DNA of 64,000 nucleotides. Source: JBMNOZ01 sp050943335 (GTDB taxonomy: Bacteria; Bacillota; Desulfitobacteriia; Desulfitobacteriales; Syntrophobotulaceae). The notes beneath the pieces are model-generated. The model saw nothing but the letters and a program-made list of their open reading frames with translations. It was not told the DNA's origin and did no database searches. The position numbers and the translations under genes were made by a program. How positions within the stretch are numbered: position 1 is the first letter of the stretch; every line of letters starts with the position of its first letter. The stretch is from positions 80,824 to 144,823 of the forward strand of contig JBMNOZ010000001.1 in NCBI GenBank assembly GCA_050943335.1. Reading direction: 5' to 3'. This document shows positions 26,650 to 35,714 of this stretch, piece after piece.

Positions 26650-27210
26650 ATGGGGGAACTATATGTGGCTTTGGTCCACGCGCCGGTTTATAATAAAAAT
26701 AAAGAACATATTGTTACCTCGATAACTAATCTTGATCTGCATGATATTGCCCGCTGTTCAGCAACATTTGGAGTTCGGGCTTATTATGTAGTCCACCCAG
26801 GGCCGTCCCAGAGGGATTTAGCTTGCCGAATTATGGGGTTTTGGCGGGAAGGCTATGGCGCGGAGTATAATCCGGATCGTTACCAGGCTTTTGAAATAGT
26901 AAGATTAGCCCCGAACCTTGAAGAGATGAGAAATGAAATTGGACAAGAACAGGCGGGGAAAAAAGTATATACCATCGCCACAGATGCCCGTCTTTATCCC
27001 AATACAATAACTTACTCGGAATTACGGAGCAAACTGGAAACTAACGATGATGTCTATGTTCTTTTATTTGGCACGGGGTGGGGGATTGTTCAAGAGGAAA
27101 TGGAAAAGGCCGATTACATATTAGAACCGATTTACGGTTTTGAAGAGTACAATCATTTATCCGTTCGTTCAGCGGCAGCAATTATTTTAGATCGCCTAAG
27201 AGGGCGTTAA
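26650..27210 (+). CDS. SPOUT-type RNA methyltransferase (PF09936-like)
   Basis: About 186 residues. I chose the ATG at 26650 because GGCGGAGG precedes it; an in-frame ATG lies at 26629. The pattern YVALVHAPVYNKNKEHIVTS, DLHDIARCSATFGVRAYYVV and VYVLLFGTGWGIVQEE matches a family of SAM-dependent RNA methyltransferases found after trmD in Clostridia and Thermotoga. The RNA target is not known. Confidence 0.85.
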   Translation: MGELYVALVHAPVYNKNKEHIVTSITNLDLHDIARCSATFGVRAYYVVHPGPSQRDLACRIMGFWREGYGAEYNPDRYQAFEIVRLAPNLEEMRNEIGQEQAGKKVYTIATDARLYPNTITYSELRSKLETNDDVYVLLFGTGWGIVQEEMEKADYILEPIYGFEEYNHLSVRSAAAIILDRLRGR

Positions 27211-27276
27211 AATTTAATAGCCTTAGAGAATAAACACCTCCTCCCAGGAAACAATATCCTTGGGGTGAGATTTAAA

Positions 27277-28422
27277 ATGAAAAAAACTTTAATCCTGGGC
27301 GGGGGAATCGGTGGTGTTGTCGCAGCTAATCTTCTAAAAAAAGCTGTTGGTTCCTCAATGGAAGTTATGGTGATCGATCGGGAACCAATGCACCGCTATG
27401 CTCCTAGTTACCCGTTAGTTCTTACCGGGGAAAAAAAACCTGGGGAAATATGTCGGGATCTTAAGGTCTTGAAGCGGAAAAATATTGAGGTTTTGAACGA
27501 TGAGATAACAGAAATTGACTTCGAAGCCCGGCGGGTTTTTACAAGGAATACAAATCTTAATTATGATTATTTACTTATTTCATTAGGGCTGGACTATCAT
27601 CCTGAGGCTGTGCCGGGATTTAAAGAGTTCGCGTTCAATGTATATGATTTTAAAGACTTAAGTGAAATTCGGCGGCGGTTAAAAAACTTTACTTCCGGTC
27701 GAATTGTTTTATTTGTTTCGAGTCTACCTATTAAATGCTCGCCGGCCCCTTATGAAATAATATTGCTGGTGGACTATTATTTCCGGCGCCGCGGCAACCG
27801 TCAACAAGTCAAATTAACAATTGTAACCCCGGAGGCTTCGCCGGAGCCCCTTGCCAAACCCAAGGTGGGCTTAAGTATAAGGAAACTACTAGCCGAAAGA
27901 AATATTGAACTGCTCACAGAAGCCAAGGTGCTGGCAGTTGAAGAAAAGGCTTTGGTTCTGGATTCAGAAACAAAAATTCCGGCTGACCTCTTATTAGGAA
28001 TTGCTCCTCATTGGACGCCGAAAGTCTTACGGCAAACAAAACTGACAGACAAAAACGGTTTTGTGAAAGTCAATCCCTATACAATGGAGACCTCTTACCC
28101 AGGGGTTTACGCCATCGGCGATGCTACCTCTATTCGGCTTCCGGTTATTGGCGCCTATGCTCCCAAAGCCGGGGTCTTTACTCACGCTCAAGCAAAAGTT
28201 GTAGCCAAAAATATTGCCCGGTTAGCAAAGGGTTTGAAACCGGTTTATCGCTATGATGGGAAAGGGCTTTGTATGGTGGATATCGGGTTCGGTCGAGCCT
28301 GTTATTCGAGGGTCGAATATTTCAAAAAGCCCCAGCCTAAAATCACTTTTCGAAAACCTACCAGGACCGCCCATTGGGTAAAAAAGGCCTATAACAAATA
28401 CTGGTTAAAATGTTGGTTTTAG
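27277..28422 (+). CDS. SQR/FCSD-type FAD-dependent oxidoreductase
   Basis: About 381 residues. FAD-binding GGGIGGVVAANLLKK at the N-terminus, a middle PIKCSPAPYE motif typical of the sulfide:quinone oxidoreductase-like group, and a C-terminal YAIGDATSIRLP FAD motif. The single conserved cysteine is the one in KCSPAPYE. It probably oxidises a sulfide/thiol or passes electrons to quinone at the membrane; substrate not certain. It is out of place between trmD and rplS in the ribosomal cluster. The GTG at 27265 is an alternative start. Confidence 0.8.
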   Translation: MKKTLILGGGIGGVVAANLLKKAVGSSMEVMVIDREPMHRYAPSYPLVLTGEKKPGEICRDLKVLKRKNIEVLNDEITEIDFEARRVFTRNTNLNYDYLLISLGLDYHPEAVPGFKEFAFNVYDFKDLSEIRRRLKNFTSGRIVLFVSSLPIKCSPAPYEIILLVDYYFRRRGNRQQVKLTIVTPEASPEPLAKPKVGLSIRKLLAERNIELLTEAKVLAVEEKALVLDSETKIPADLLLGIAPHWTPKVLRQTKLTDKNGFVKVNPYTMETSYPGVYAIGDATSIRLPVIGAYAPKAGVFTHAQAKVVAKNIARLAKGLKPVYRYDGKGLCMVDIGFGRACYSRVEYFKKPQPKITFRKPTRTAHWVKKAYNKYWLKCWF

Positions 28423-28440
28423 CGCGTTTATTGTTGCGTA

Positions 28441-28461
28441 ATTACCGGGGCTATGGTAATA
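28441..28461 (+). promoter_or_regulatory. Hairpin in the rplS leader
   Basis: ATTACC and GGTAAT form a perfect 6-bp stem around GGGGCTAT about 120 bases before rplS. It could be part of an L19-binding leader as known in other Firmicutes, but I cannot match the Rfam L19 leader from sequence alone. Confidence 0.25.
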
Positions 28462-28579
28462 TGATTTAGTGTGAAAAAGGATGGTCCTCTGGCTTGAGAA
28501 GCCGGTTTGGTCAAGAGATTGTATGTTGCCACGGTTAGAAGCTATGAACATCTAGGCAAGGAAGGGGGGAATTAAAATA

Positions 28580-28921
28580 ATGGATTATATTCGTCTCGTT
28601 GAGGAAGAACAAATCAAACACAATATTCCTTCATTCCGTCCGGGTGATACCGTAAGGGTCCATGTTAAGATTGTAGAGGGGACCCGGGAACGTATTCAAA
28701 TTTTTGAAGGTTTGGTGATTAGAAGGAAAGGCGACGGTCTCAGAGAAACTTTTACCGTACGCCGGGTATCGAATGGAGTAGGAGTGGAAAGAACTTTTCC
28801 GCTTCATTCGCCGCGGATTGCCGAAATCGAAGTAGTACGTAAGGGCGTTGTTCGGAGAGCAAAACTTTACTATATCCGTGATCGTTACGGCAAGGCTGCC
28901 CGTATTAAAGAACGTCGTTAA
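28580..28921 (+). CDS. rplS: 50S ribosomal protein L19
   Basis: 113 residues with the family segments FRPGDTVRVHVKIVEGTRERIQIFEGLVI and the C-terminal RRAKLYYIRDRYGKAARIKER. Good AAGGAAGGGGGG site. Located at the interface of the subunits. Confidence 0.97.
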   Translation: MDYIRLVEEEQIKHNIPSFRPGDTVRVHVKIVEGTRERIQIFEGLVIRRKGDGLRETFTVRRVSNGVGVERTFPLHSPRIAEIEVVRKGVVRRAKLYYIRDRYGKAARIKERR

Positions 28922-28937
28922 TCGGTTTCAGAATCAG

Positions 28938-28967
28938 AAAAGAGCTGGATGAATTCAGCTCTTTTTT
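28938..28967 (+). terminator. Intrinsic terminator after rplS
   Basis: AAAAGAGCTG and CAGCTCTTTTTT form a perfect stem with an 8-base loop, then T run. Confidence 0.88.
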
Positions 28968-28999
28968 AGTATTTCAAACGTAGTTTAGGAGGTGTTTAG

Positions 29000-29821
29000 A
29001 TGAATATTCAGTGGTATCCCGGGCATATGGCCAAAGCAAGAAGAAAATTGGAAAACCAATTACGCTGGGTGGATATTGTAATTGAAGTTTGTGATGCTCG
29101 TTTACCTATAAGCAGTAGAAACCCTCTTCTCAACAACATGCTTGGCTCAAAACCGAAACTATTGCTAATGAACAAGGCTGATTTAGCGGATTCTGTAAAA
29201 ACTGATCAGTGGTTAAAGAAACTCGGTCAAGAAAGTGCAGTTTTAGCAATTAGTGCTCTAACCGGAGCCGGTGTTAAAAAAATAAGTGGTTTGTTGGAAA
29301 ACATCCTTGCCGATAGAATGGCCCGTTTAAAGGCCAGGGGGGTTAAAGACAGACCTATAAGGGCTATGGTGGTTGGGATTCCTAATGTAGGAAAATCCTC
29401 TTTGATCAATCAAATGGTTGGGGGGTCGAGGGCTAAAACCGGGAAGAAACCGGGTGTTACCAGGGAAAATCAGTGGATACGCATCAATCCGAGGATCGAG
29501 CTTCTGGATACTCCCGGAATGTTGTGGCCCAAATTTGAGGATCTTGAAGTAGGTAGAAAACTTGCGGCGACCGGGGCAATCAAGGATGAGAGTTTTGATC
29601 AGGAGGAATTAGCAACCTGGCTTTGTAAATGGTTGTTGGAGAACTACCCTCAAGAATTTAAAAAACATTATGATTTGGCTGATTCAGAGTTGGATCTGGA
29701 AGGGATAGGGCGAAGGAGAGGGTGTTTGATTAGTGGGGGCAGAATCGACACCTTGAAAACAGCCCAGGTTTTTTTAAAAGACTTTCGCAGCGGCAAAATC
29801 GCTAAAATAACTATGGATTAG
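29000..29821 (+). CDS. rbgA: Ribosome biogenesis GTPase RbgA (YlqF)
   Basis: 273 residues with the circularly permuted GTPase order: G4 LLMNKADL near 56, G1 VGIPNVGKSSLIN near 125, G3 LLDTPGMLWP near 170. It opens with IQWYPGHMAKARR, the RbgA hallmark. It is needed for late 50S assembly. AGGAGG site before the ATG. Followed by a terminator at 29858. Confidence 0.96.
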   Translation: MNIQWYPGHMAKARRKLENQLRWVDIVIEVCDARLPISSRNPLLNNMLGSKPKLLLMNKADLADSVKTDQWLKKLGQESAVLAISALTGAGVKKISGLLENILADRMARLKARGVKDRPIRAMVVGIPNVGKSSLINQMVGGSRAKTGKKPGVTRENQWIRINPRIELLDTPGMLWPKFEDLEVGRKLAATGAIKDESFDQEELATWLCKWLLENYPQEFKKHYDLADSELDLEGIGRRRGCLISGGRIDTLKTAQVFLKDFRSGKIAKITMD

Positions 29822-29857
29822 TATCCTTAAAGAACAGCAACAGAGAGAGTGAAGTTC

Positions 29858-29896
29858 GAGAGTGTTTTTTAACTACGAATGGGACTCTCTTTTTTG
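29858..29896 (+). terminator. Terminator after rbgA
   Basis: GAGAGT (29858-29863) pairs with ACTCTC (29884-29889), then a T run; an overlapping GAGAGAGT copy at 29843 can pair with the same arm. Confidence 0.6.
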
Positions 29897-29963
29897 ATTT
29901 CGCTATTTTTAATAATATTTAGGTTATAAGATAATATAATTTTAGGTATTGGAATCAATTTGG

Positions 29964-29993
29964 TTGATATGGTTTCATGTGATATGTTATACT
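29964..29993 (+). promoter_or_regulatory. Sigma-A promoter of the aldehyde oxidoreductase operon
   Basis: TTGATA (29964-29969), 18 bases, TATACT (29988-29993). The start would leave a leader of about 150 bases. Confidence 0.6.
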
Positions 29994-30074
29994 ATGAAGT
30001 AGTTGGGATTAGTGACGTTTAGTTAGAAAAACATCGAAATTATCGTTATTTATCTCAATATTTTTATATTGGAA

Positions 30075-30113
30075 ACACTTGCGGCCTGCTGTTAAGCGGG
30101 TTGCATTAAGTGT
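30075..30113 (+). promoter_or_regulatory. Two-level stem-loop in the aldehyde oxidoreductase leader
   Basis: Outer stem ACACTT (30075-30080) with AAGTGT (30108-30113); inner hairpin CCTGCT (30085-30090), GTTA loop, AGCGGG (30095-30100) with one G-T pair. It lies 38 bases before the start codon. A cofactor-sensing (for example molybdopterin) or mRNA-stabilising role is conceivable; it is not recognisable as a known riboswitch. Confidence 0.35.
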
Positions 30114-30151
30114 CTTGATAAATATTTCTAGAGAAAGGAAGGATAAAAACC

Positions 30152-33010
30152 ATGGCCTTTAGAAAGATCTGGCTAAATCTAAACGGTGTTGACAGAATGA
30201 TGGTCTGTGATCCGGAAAAGGACACGCTAGCCGATGTTATCAGGAGAATAGGTCTGACTGGAACAAAGGTAGGCTGTAATACGGGGCAATGCGGAGCTTG
30301 CAGCGTCTTATTAGATGGTGAAGTAGTCCGTGCTTGCATTAAAAAAATTAAAGACGTCCCCGATTACAGCAAAATTATCACTATTGAAGGAATTGGCACT
30401 CCAACTAACTTGCATCCTTTACAACAAGCTTGGATTACTTATGGTGGGGTTCAGTGTGGATTCTGTTCCCCGGGTTTCATTGTTTCAGCCTATGGTCTGT
30501 TGCAGAAAAACCCGAATCCTACCAGACAAGAAGTCCGCGATTGGTTCACAGTTCATAGAAATGCTTGCCGCTGTACCGGTTGGAAACCTCTCGTTGACGC
30601 TGTTATGGAAGCGGCTAAAGTTATGCGCGGCGAAAAAACCATGGAGGATATCACCTATAAGGTACCAGAAGACGGAAGGATTTATGGCACTAATATTCCC
30701 AGACCGGCAGCCTTGGCGAAAGTTACTGGCCTTTGCGATTTCGGTGATGATGTAGGACTGAAAATGCCTCCCGGAACTTTACATCTGGCTGTTGTTCAGC
30801 CCGGAGTTAACCACGCCAAGATTAAAGGCATTGACTGTTCCGAAGCGGAAAAAATGCCTGGTGTAGTTAAAGTTATCACAGCCAAAGACATTAAGGGAAC
30901 TAATAGGATTATGTTCCCCTTAAGCCATCCAAGGGCTAAATACGACGGAATTGACCGGCCGATTATTGCCGATGAAAAAGTTTACAGATATGGTGATGTA
31001 GTTGCCGTTGTGGCAGCCGAGACTAGAGAGCAAGCCCGGGCGGCAGCCAAAAAAGTTAAGCTCGATTTAGAAGAGCTCCCGGCCTATATGAGTTATCTAG
31101 AAGCAGTTGCTCCTGATGCGGCGGAAATTCACGAAGGTGTGCCTAATATGTACTTGGTAATGCCCTTGATTAAAGGAAGGGACACCCGTGAAGTACTTGC
31201 TGAGTCGGAGTATGTTGTAGAAGGAAGCTTCCATACCACCAGTCAGCCGCACTTAGTAATGGAGCCTGATGTTACCCAGGCTTATATGGATGAGGAAGGA
31301 AGAGTTTGTGTTCATAACAAGACCCTCGCCCAGGTACTTTCACTAATGATGCTCGGGCCCGGTCTCGGTATACCGGAAGATAAGATCAGAGTTATTGAAA
31401 ACCCGGTTGGAGCCAGCTTTGGTTATTCCTTGTCCCCTGCCAGCACTGCTCTCGCTGCAGCCTGCACCTTGGCTCTAGACGGTGCTCCGGTGACCCTTAC
31501 TATGAGCTATGCAGAGCATAACGCTTTTACAGGTAAACGTGCCGCTTCCTATTCAAACGCTCGTTTAGGCTGCGACAAAAACGGCAAAATTACTGGTTTT
31601 GAATTTGATTTCGCCTATGACCATGGCGCTTATTCAGAACTTGGTGATGTTTTGACTTCTAAGGCTATCCGTTTTGCAGGCTATGGTTACAATATCCCTA
31701 ATGTCAGAGCTTTAGCTCGCTGCGGAGCTTCTAACCAGAGTTATGGTGCTCCTTATAGATCTTTCGGTAACTCTCAAGCTTTAACAATGTCAGAGAGCTT
31801 GATGGATATGCTAGCTGAAAAAGCTGGAATAGATCCTTTTGAATTCCGGTGGATAAACTTGGCTAAAGAAGGGGACACAAATATCAACAGCTATCCCTAT
31901 AAAGAGTATGCCTATCAAGCAATTATGGAAAAAATGCGTCCTTATTACGAAGCAGCCGTAGAAAGAGCTAAAAAAGAGGATACTCCGGAGAGAAGGCGGG
32001 GAGTTGGGATCGCTATCGGCGGTTATAATGTTACTGGAAACCCCAATGACCACGCCGAAGTTGCTCTGGAATTAAACCCTGATGGAACTATCACTAACTG
32101 GAACGGTTGGGAAGATCAGGGTCAGGGCGCTGACGTAGGTAGCTTGGTTCATACCCATGAAGCTTTAAGAGAGCTTAATCTCGATTATAAAGACATCAAA
32201 ATAATTCGCTGCGACACGGCGATTTGTCCTATTACCGGACCCGCGGGCGCTAACCGCTCCCACTATATGGCTGGTAATGCTATTAAGGATGCGGCGAAAA
32301 AATTATTAGACGCTATGCGTAAACCAGACGGCACCTTCCGGACCTATGATGAAATGGTTGCCGAGGGTATACCTACTAAGTATTATGGCGTATTTGACAC
32401 CACTGATATTACTATCGACCTTGATCCTAACACCGGTGTCGGTGATCCTACTCCGGAACACAACTATGCCATGTTCCTTGCTGAAATAGAGGTTGAAGTT
32501 GCCACTGGTAAAGTCAAAGTTCTCTCCATGAGAATGGTCTATGATATCGGTGAAGTAGGAAGCGTTCAGGCTGTCGAAGGGCAAGCTTTAGGTTCCATGA
32601 CTCACTCCATTGGCTGGGCTCTCAAAGAAAAATACATTGATAACAAACAATACAGCAGTCTTATTAGATGTGGGTTCATGTATGCCAATGAAATTCCGGA
32701 TGACATGGTTGCCGAAAGTGTTGACAATCCTATTCCCAGAAAGACAGCTGCTTGGGGTTCAGTAGGTTGCTGTGAGGTATTCCAATCTGCAGGTCAGGCG
32801 GCTATCCTTAACGCCATTAACAATGCAGTAGGTGTTAGAATCTACGAATTACCGGCTACTCCCGAAAAAGTGAAAGCTGCCATGGAAGCAAAAGCTCAAG
32901 GAAAAGAAATTAAACCTGAGAAATACTTCCTGGGAAGCGACCTCTTTGAAGAGTTAGAAGATATTGCGGAAAATCCCGTAGAAGCAACCGGCCCTGGAAT
33001 GGCTCTGTAA
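30152..33010 (+). CDS. Molybdenum aldehyde oxidoreductase (Mop/xanthine oxidase family)
   Basis: 952 residues, all domains in one chain as in Desulfovibrio Mop. Plant-type [2Fe-2S] cluster: Cys42, 47, 50, 62 (CNTGQCGACSVLL). Second [2Fe-2S]: Cys102, 105, 139, 141 (CGFCSPGF, CRCTGW). Residues about 190-950 are the molybdopterin domains, with QGQGADVG and, near the end, GSVGCCEVF where the catalytic Glu of the family lies. There is no FAD domain, so electrons leave through the FeS clusters. It likely oxidises an aldehyde or N-heterocycle. In this locus type the enzyme groups with the DVU_155x accessory set, as here. A long perfect hairpin follows the stop. Confidence 0.92.
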   Translation: MAFRKIWLNLNGVDRMMVCDPEKDTLADVIRRIGLTGTKVGCNTGQCGACSVLLDGEVVRACIKKIKDVPDYSKIITIEGIGTPTNLHPLQQAWITYGGVQCGFCSPGFIVSAYGLLQKNPNPTRQEVRDWFTVHRNACRCTGWKPLVDAVMEAAKVMRGEKTMEDITYKVPEDGRIYGTNIPRPAALAKVTGLCDFGDDVGLKMPPGTLHLAVVQPGVNHAKIKGIDCSEAEKMPGVVKVITAKDIKGTNRIMFPLSHPRAKYDGIDRPIIADEKVYRYGDVVAVVAAETREQARAAAKKVKLDLEELPAYMSYLEAVAPDAAEIHEGVPNMYLVMPLIKGRDTREVLAESEYVVEGSFHTTSQPHLVMEPDVTQAYMDEEGRVCVHNKTLAQVLSLMMLGPGLGIPEDKIRVIENPVGASFGYSLSPASTALAAACTLALDGAPVTLTMSYAEHNAFTGKRAASYSNARLGCDKNGKITGFEFDFAYDHGAYSELGDVLTSKAIRFAGYGYNIPNVRALARCGASNQSYGAPYRSFGNSQALTMSESLMDMLAEKAGIDPFEFRWINLAKEGDTNINSYPYKEYAYQAIMEKMRPYYEAAVERAKKEDTPERRRGVGIAIGGYNVTGNPNDHAEVALELNPDGTITNWNGWEDQGQGADVGSLVHTHEALRELNLDYKDIKIIRCDTAICPITGPAGANRSHYMAGNAIKDAAKKLLDAMRKPDGTFRTYDEMVAEGIPTKYYGVFDTTDITIDLDPNTGVGDPTPEHNYAMFLAEIEVEVATGKVKVLSMRMVYDIGEVGSVQAVEGQALGSMTHSIGWALKEKYIDNKQYSSLIRCGFMYANEIPDDMVAESVDNPIPRKTAAWGSVGCCEVFQSAGQAAILNAINNAVGVRIYELPATPEKVKAAMEAKAQGKEIKPEKYFLGSDLFEELEDIAENPVEATGPGMAL

Positions 33011-33058
33011 TTAACAATTACTGTTAAAGCTTTAGTCTCGTTTTGCAAAGTAATGTTT

Positions 33059-33087
33059 CCATGCTGCCGCTTTAAGCGGCAGCATGG
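33059..33087 (+). repeat. Perfect 14-bp stem hairpin after the aldehyde oxidoreductase gene
   Basis: CCATGCTGCCGCTT, one T, AAGCGGCAGCATGG, 48 bases after the stop and 23 before the next start. No T run follows. Likely an mRNA 3'-end protector or a partial stop that lets the first gene be expressed more than the rest. The core CGCTT-T-AAGCG recurs after ubiD (53175). Confidence 0.85.
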
Positions 33088-33110
33088 ATTACGCACAAGG
33101 AGAAGAGAAA

Positions 33111-35420
33111 ATGGACAGAGATTCAAAAGTGATAAATGATTTGTTGAATGCAGAGGCTGGCGGGCGGATTTTATCCTTAACAATGGATGAGTATGTTAAG
33201 GACTGTTTTAACGGGGATAAACCTCCTTGTCGTTGTGCCTGCCCTGTGGACCTTGATGTCTCGACTTTTGTTTCCAGGGTTCAAAGAGGAAGTTTTAACA
33301 GAGCCTATACCATGTATAGGGATGCTGTTGTTTTTCCGGGTATTATTTGTAGAATTTGCGAACAGCCTTGTCTCTCTGCTTGTGTTCGGGAAAAGATTGA
33401 TGATTCCATAAATATAAGGAAATTGGAAAAGGCTGTAGTTGATTATGCCAGTTCAACAGCACCGACGAAATATAGAATTCCTAAAAAGAAAGAAAAAATT
33501 GCTGTTATAGGGGCAGGACTTTGTGGTTTAACTGCGACTTTAAAACTGTCTTCCCAAGGTTATAATGTTACTCTTTTTGAAAAAGAAGATAAAGTGGGCG
33601 GTAGATTGCGGGAGCTTCTTTCTCCTGAGATTTTTGCCGCAGAAATAGAAAACCAGATGCAGCATCTGGAATATGAATTGGAACTTAACAACTCGATCAC
33701 CGGGATCGAGGAACTTAAAGCTGAATATAACGCCATTCTTATCGCCACTGGCCAAAATGGAAATGATTTTGGTTTTAGAGAGGGATTGAACAGGGACTCA
33801 TTAGGTACTGTGGAAGAAGGGGTCTTTTTAGCCGGCTCCTTATTAGGAACCAGTCCTTTAGAGTCCATAGAAAATGGGGTAAGAGTGGCTAAATCTATAG
33901 ATAATTTCCTTAAAATTAAACGAATGCACGTTATGCAGGGCATAGATCTGGATAGATCTTCTAGACTGCAGGTTAATCTTGAGGGAGTAGAACGAATTGA
34001 GGGCATAAAAACGGAAAATTATACAAAAGAAGAAGCTGTCCAAGAGGCCGAAAGATGTTTAAGATGTGATTGTGTGGAGTGCCAAAAGGTTTGTGAACTG
34101 ATGCAAAGCTTCAAAAAGCTCCCCAAAAAAATTGTCAGCGATGTCCGGGTAACTTTAAACGCTGTTGATCAGCTTTCTCCGAGAGTAGCAACTCGTTTAA
34201 TCAGTTCTTGCAATATTTGCGGAGGATGTGGAAACGCTTGCCCTGTGGATATAGATATGGGAGAGTTTCTTCTAAATGCCCGCCGTATAATGCATCGGGA
34301 GGGAGCCCTTCCCCCGGTTTTCCATGACTTTTGGATTCGGGATTTGCGATTTACAGAAAGTGAGCGGGCTTATTTAGCACGGAATGCTCCCGGGTATGAG
34401 AGTAGTAAGTATGTGTTTTTCCCCGGTTGTCAATTAGGAGCCTCGGATCCGGCTTATGTGGAGAAATCTTATGAATATTTATTGGAAAAATGCCCGGAAA
34501 CAGGTTTAATTTTAGGATGCTGCGGTGTACCGGCAGAATGGGCCGGGGATGAACTTTTAACCAAGGAAACGATTGATAGAATTCGCGTGACTTGGGAGAG
34601 CATGGGAAAACCGGTTATGATATTGGCTTGTCCAACCTGCGAAAAAATGTTCTCCAAGTATTTACCTGAAATTGAGAAGATCACTATCTATGATTTTATT
34701 GATGAGAAAGGTCTCCCTCTGGAAAAGGTGGACTACATTTCAGGTTCAAAAGTTTCGATTTTTGATCCCTGTACCAGTAGGTACAGTCCGGATTTACAAA
34801 AGAGTATCCGCAATCTGGTCGAAAAGGCTGGTTTGCAGAATATAGAACTGCCTTCAGCCGGCAAAAAGGCCCAGTGCTGTGGCTATGGGGGACATATTTA
34901 TTCTGCTAATCCGAGCTTGGCGCAAAATATAGCTTCCCGAAGAGTTGCCCTGGGTGAACACCCTTATATAACCTATTGCACTAATTGCAGGGATATATTT
35001 GCTGATACAGGCAAACCTTGTAGACATATTTTAGATGTGCTTTTTAATCTTAATGATGATCGGCGCCATCCCCCTTCCCTTACTGAACGGAGGGTGAATC
35101 GTATCAGATTGAGGGCCAATCTTTTGGAAAGTGTTTGGCAGGAGGAGGGTCAGCCAGTGGTATTTGAAAAACCCGAGATAATAATCTCCCCCGAATTGAC
35201 AGAAAAGCTAAATAAGCAGTTAATAATTGAAGATGATATCCGAGAAACAATTAAATATTGCGAATCTACTGGCAATAAGATATATAACCCGGAAAAAGGG
35301 TATTATATCGGACATTTAAGGCAGGGGTTATTAACTTATTGGGTCTTCTATAAAATAGAAGGGGAAGCTTATAGGTTAATTAATGCTTATAGCCATAGAT
35401 TGAAAATAGAGGGAGAGTGA
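33111..35420 (+). CDS. Pyridine nucleotide-disulfide oxidoreductase / dicluster-binding protein (DVU_1558 type)
   Basis: About 769 residues from the ATG at 33111 (AAGGAG site). N-terminal GltD-like FeS part (CRCACPVDLDV, then CRICEQPCLSACVR), an FAD-binding domain at about 130-290 (IAVIGAGLCGLTATLKLSSQGY), then CLRCDCVECQKVCEL and a further 4Fe-4S set CNICGGCGNACPVDIDMG. Residues about 440-650 are two HdrB-like CCG units (FFPGCQLG...GCCGVPAEW and CCGYGGHIYSANP). It probably couples the aldehyde oxidoreductase to pyridine nucleotides or a disulfide/quinone carrier. Soluble; no membrane helix. Confidence 0.86.
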   Translation: MDRDSKVINDLLNAEAGGRILSLTMDEYVKDCFNGDKPPCRCACPVDLDVSTFVSRVQRGSFNRAYTMYRDAVVFPGIICRICEQPCLSACVREKIDDSINIRKLEKAVVDYASSTAPTKYRIPKKKEKIAVIGAGLCGLTATLKLSSQGYNVTLFEKEDKVGGRLRELLSPEIFAAEIENQMQHLEYELELNNSITGIEELKAEYNAILIATGQNGNDFGFREGLNRDSLGTVEEGVFLAGSLLGTSPLESIENGVRVAKSIDNFLKIKRMHVMQGIDLDRSSRLQVNLEGVERIEGIKTENYTKEEAVQEAERCLRCDCVECQKVCELMQSFKKLPKKIVSDVRVTLNAVDQLSPRVATRLISSCNICGGCGNACPVDIDMGEFLLNARRIMHREGALPPVFHDFWIRDLRFTESERAYLARNAPGYESSKYVFFPGCQLGASDPAYVEKSYEYLLEKCPETGLILGCCGVPAEWAGDELLTKETIDRIRVTWESMGKPVMILACPTCEKMFSKYLPEIEKITIYDFIDEKGLPLEKVDYISGSKVSIFDPCTSRYSPDLQKSIRNLVEKAGLQNIELPSAGKKAQCCGYGGHIYSANPSLAQNIASRRVALGEHPYITYCTNCRDIFADTGKPCRHILDVLFNLNDDRRHPPSLTERRVNRIRLRANLLESVWQEEGQPVVFEKPEIIISPELTEKLNKQLIIEDDIRETIKYCESTGNKIYNPEKGYYIGHLRQGLLTYWVFYKIEGEAYRLINAYSHRLKIEGE

Positions 35421-35426
35421 TGAGCC

Positions 35427-35618
35427 ATGGGCCAAGAAAAACTGATATGTTGTAAATGTGATCGTGATTTAGAATTAGCGGAGGTTAGTTTGGAGTATCT
35501 TGGCCATAAGATGACTCATCAGTTTTTAGCTTGTCCTCAGTGTAAGCAGGTCTATATCTCCGAAGATATTGTCACAGGTAAAATGCGGACAGTAGAACAG
35601 GAATTAGAGGATAAGTAA
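35427..35618 (+). CDS. Small CxxC redox protein (DVU_1557 type)
   Basis: 63 residues with CCKCDRDL and CPQCKQVY, that is two CxxC pairs spaced like a rubredoxin/zinc ribbon, plus a YLGHKMTHQF linker. It follows the dicluster oxidoreductase after 6 bases and is a regular member of this locus type. It may be a one-electron or zinc/iron ribbon partner. Function not known. Confidence 0.8.
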   Translation: MGQEKLICCKCDRDLELAEVSLEYLGHKMTHQFLACPQCKQVYISEDIVTGKMRTVEQELEDK

Positions 35619-35659
35619 TATTACTGTTTTAAATTTGTTGACCACACCTTCATATATTG

Positions 35660-35690
35660 GGTTGTATTTTATAATGCAACCTCTCTTTTT
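35660..35690 (+). terminator. Stem-loop with T-rich tail inside the operon
   Basis: GGTTGTATT pairs with AATGCAACC (one G-T pair) around TTAT, followed by TCTCTTTTT. It could attenuate transcription into the maturation genes. Confidence 0.5.
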
Positions 35691-35714
35691 ATCAAAATGT
35701 AGGGAGGTAGGAAG

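Larger units (their letters stand above)
29822..30151 (+). other. Control region between rbgA and the aldehyde oxidoreductase (330 bases)
   Basis: Contains the rbgA terminator (29858-29896), an AT-rich stretch, a sigma-A promoter (29964-29993) and a structured leader (30075-30113). No small gene is visible. Confidence 0.6.

Noticed and set aside
28423..28579. L19 leader riboregulator
   Set aside because: Only one small hairpin is clear; the Rfam structure cannot be confirmed without a covariance search.
30068..30085. Possible sigma-54 promoter (TTGG...TTGC) before the aldehyde oxidoreductase
   Set aside because: GG and GC are 8 bases apart, not the needed 10, and the site is inside a stem-loop.
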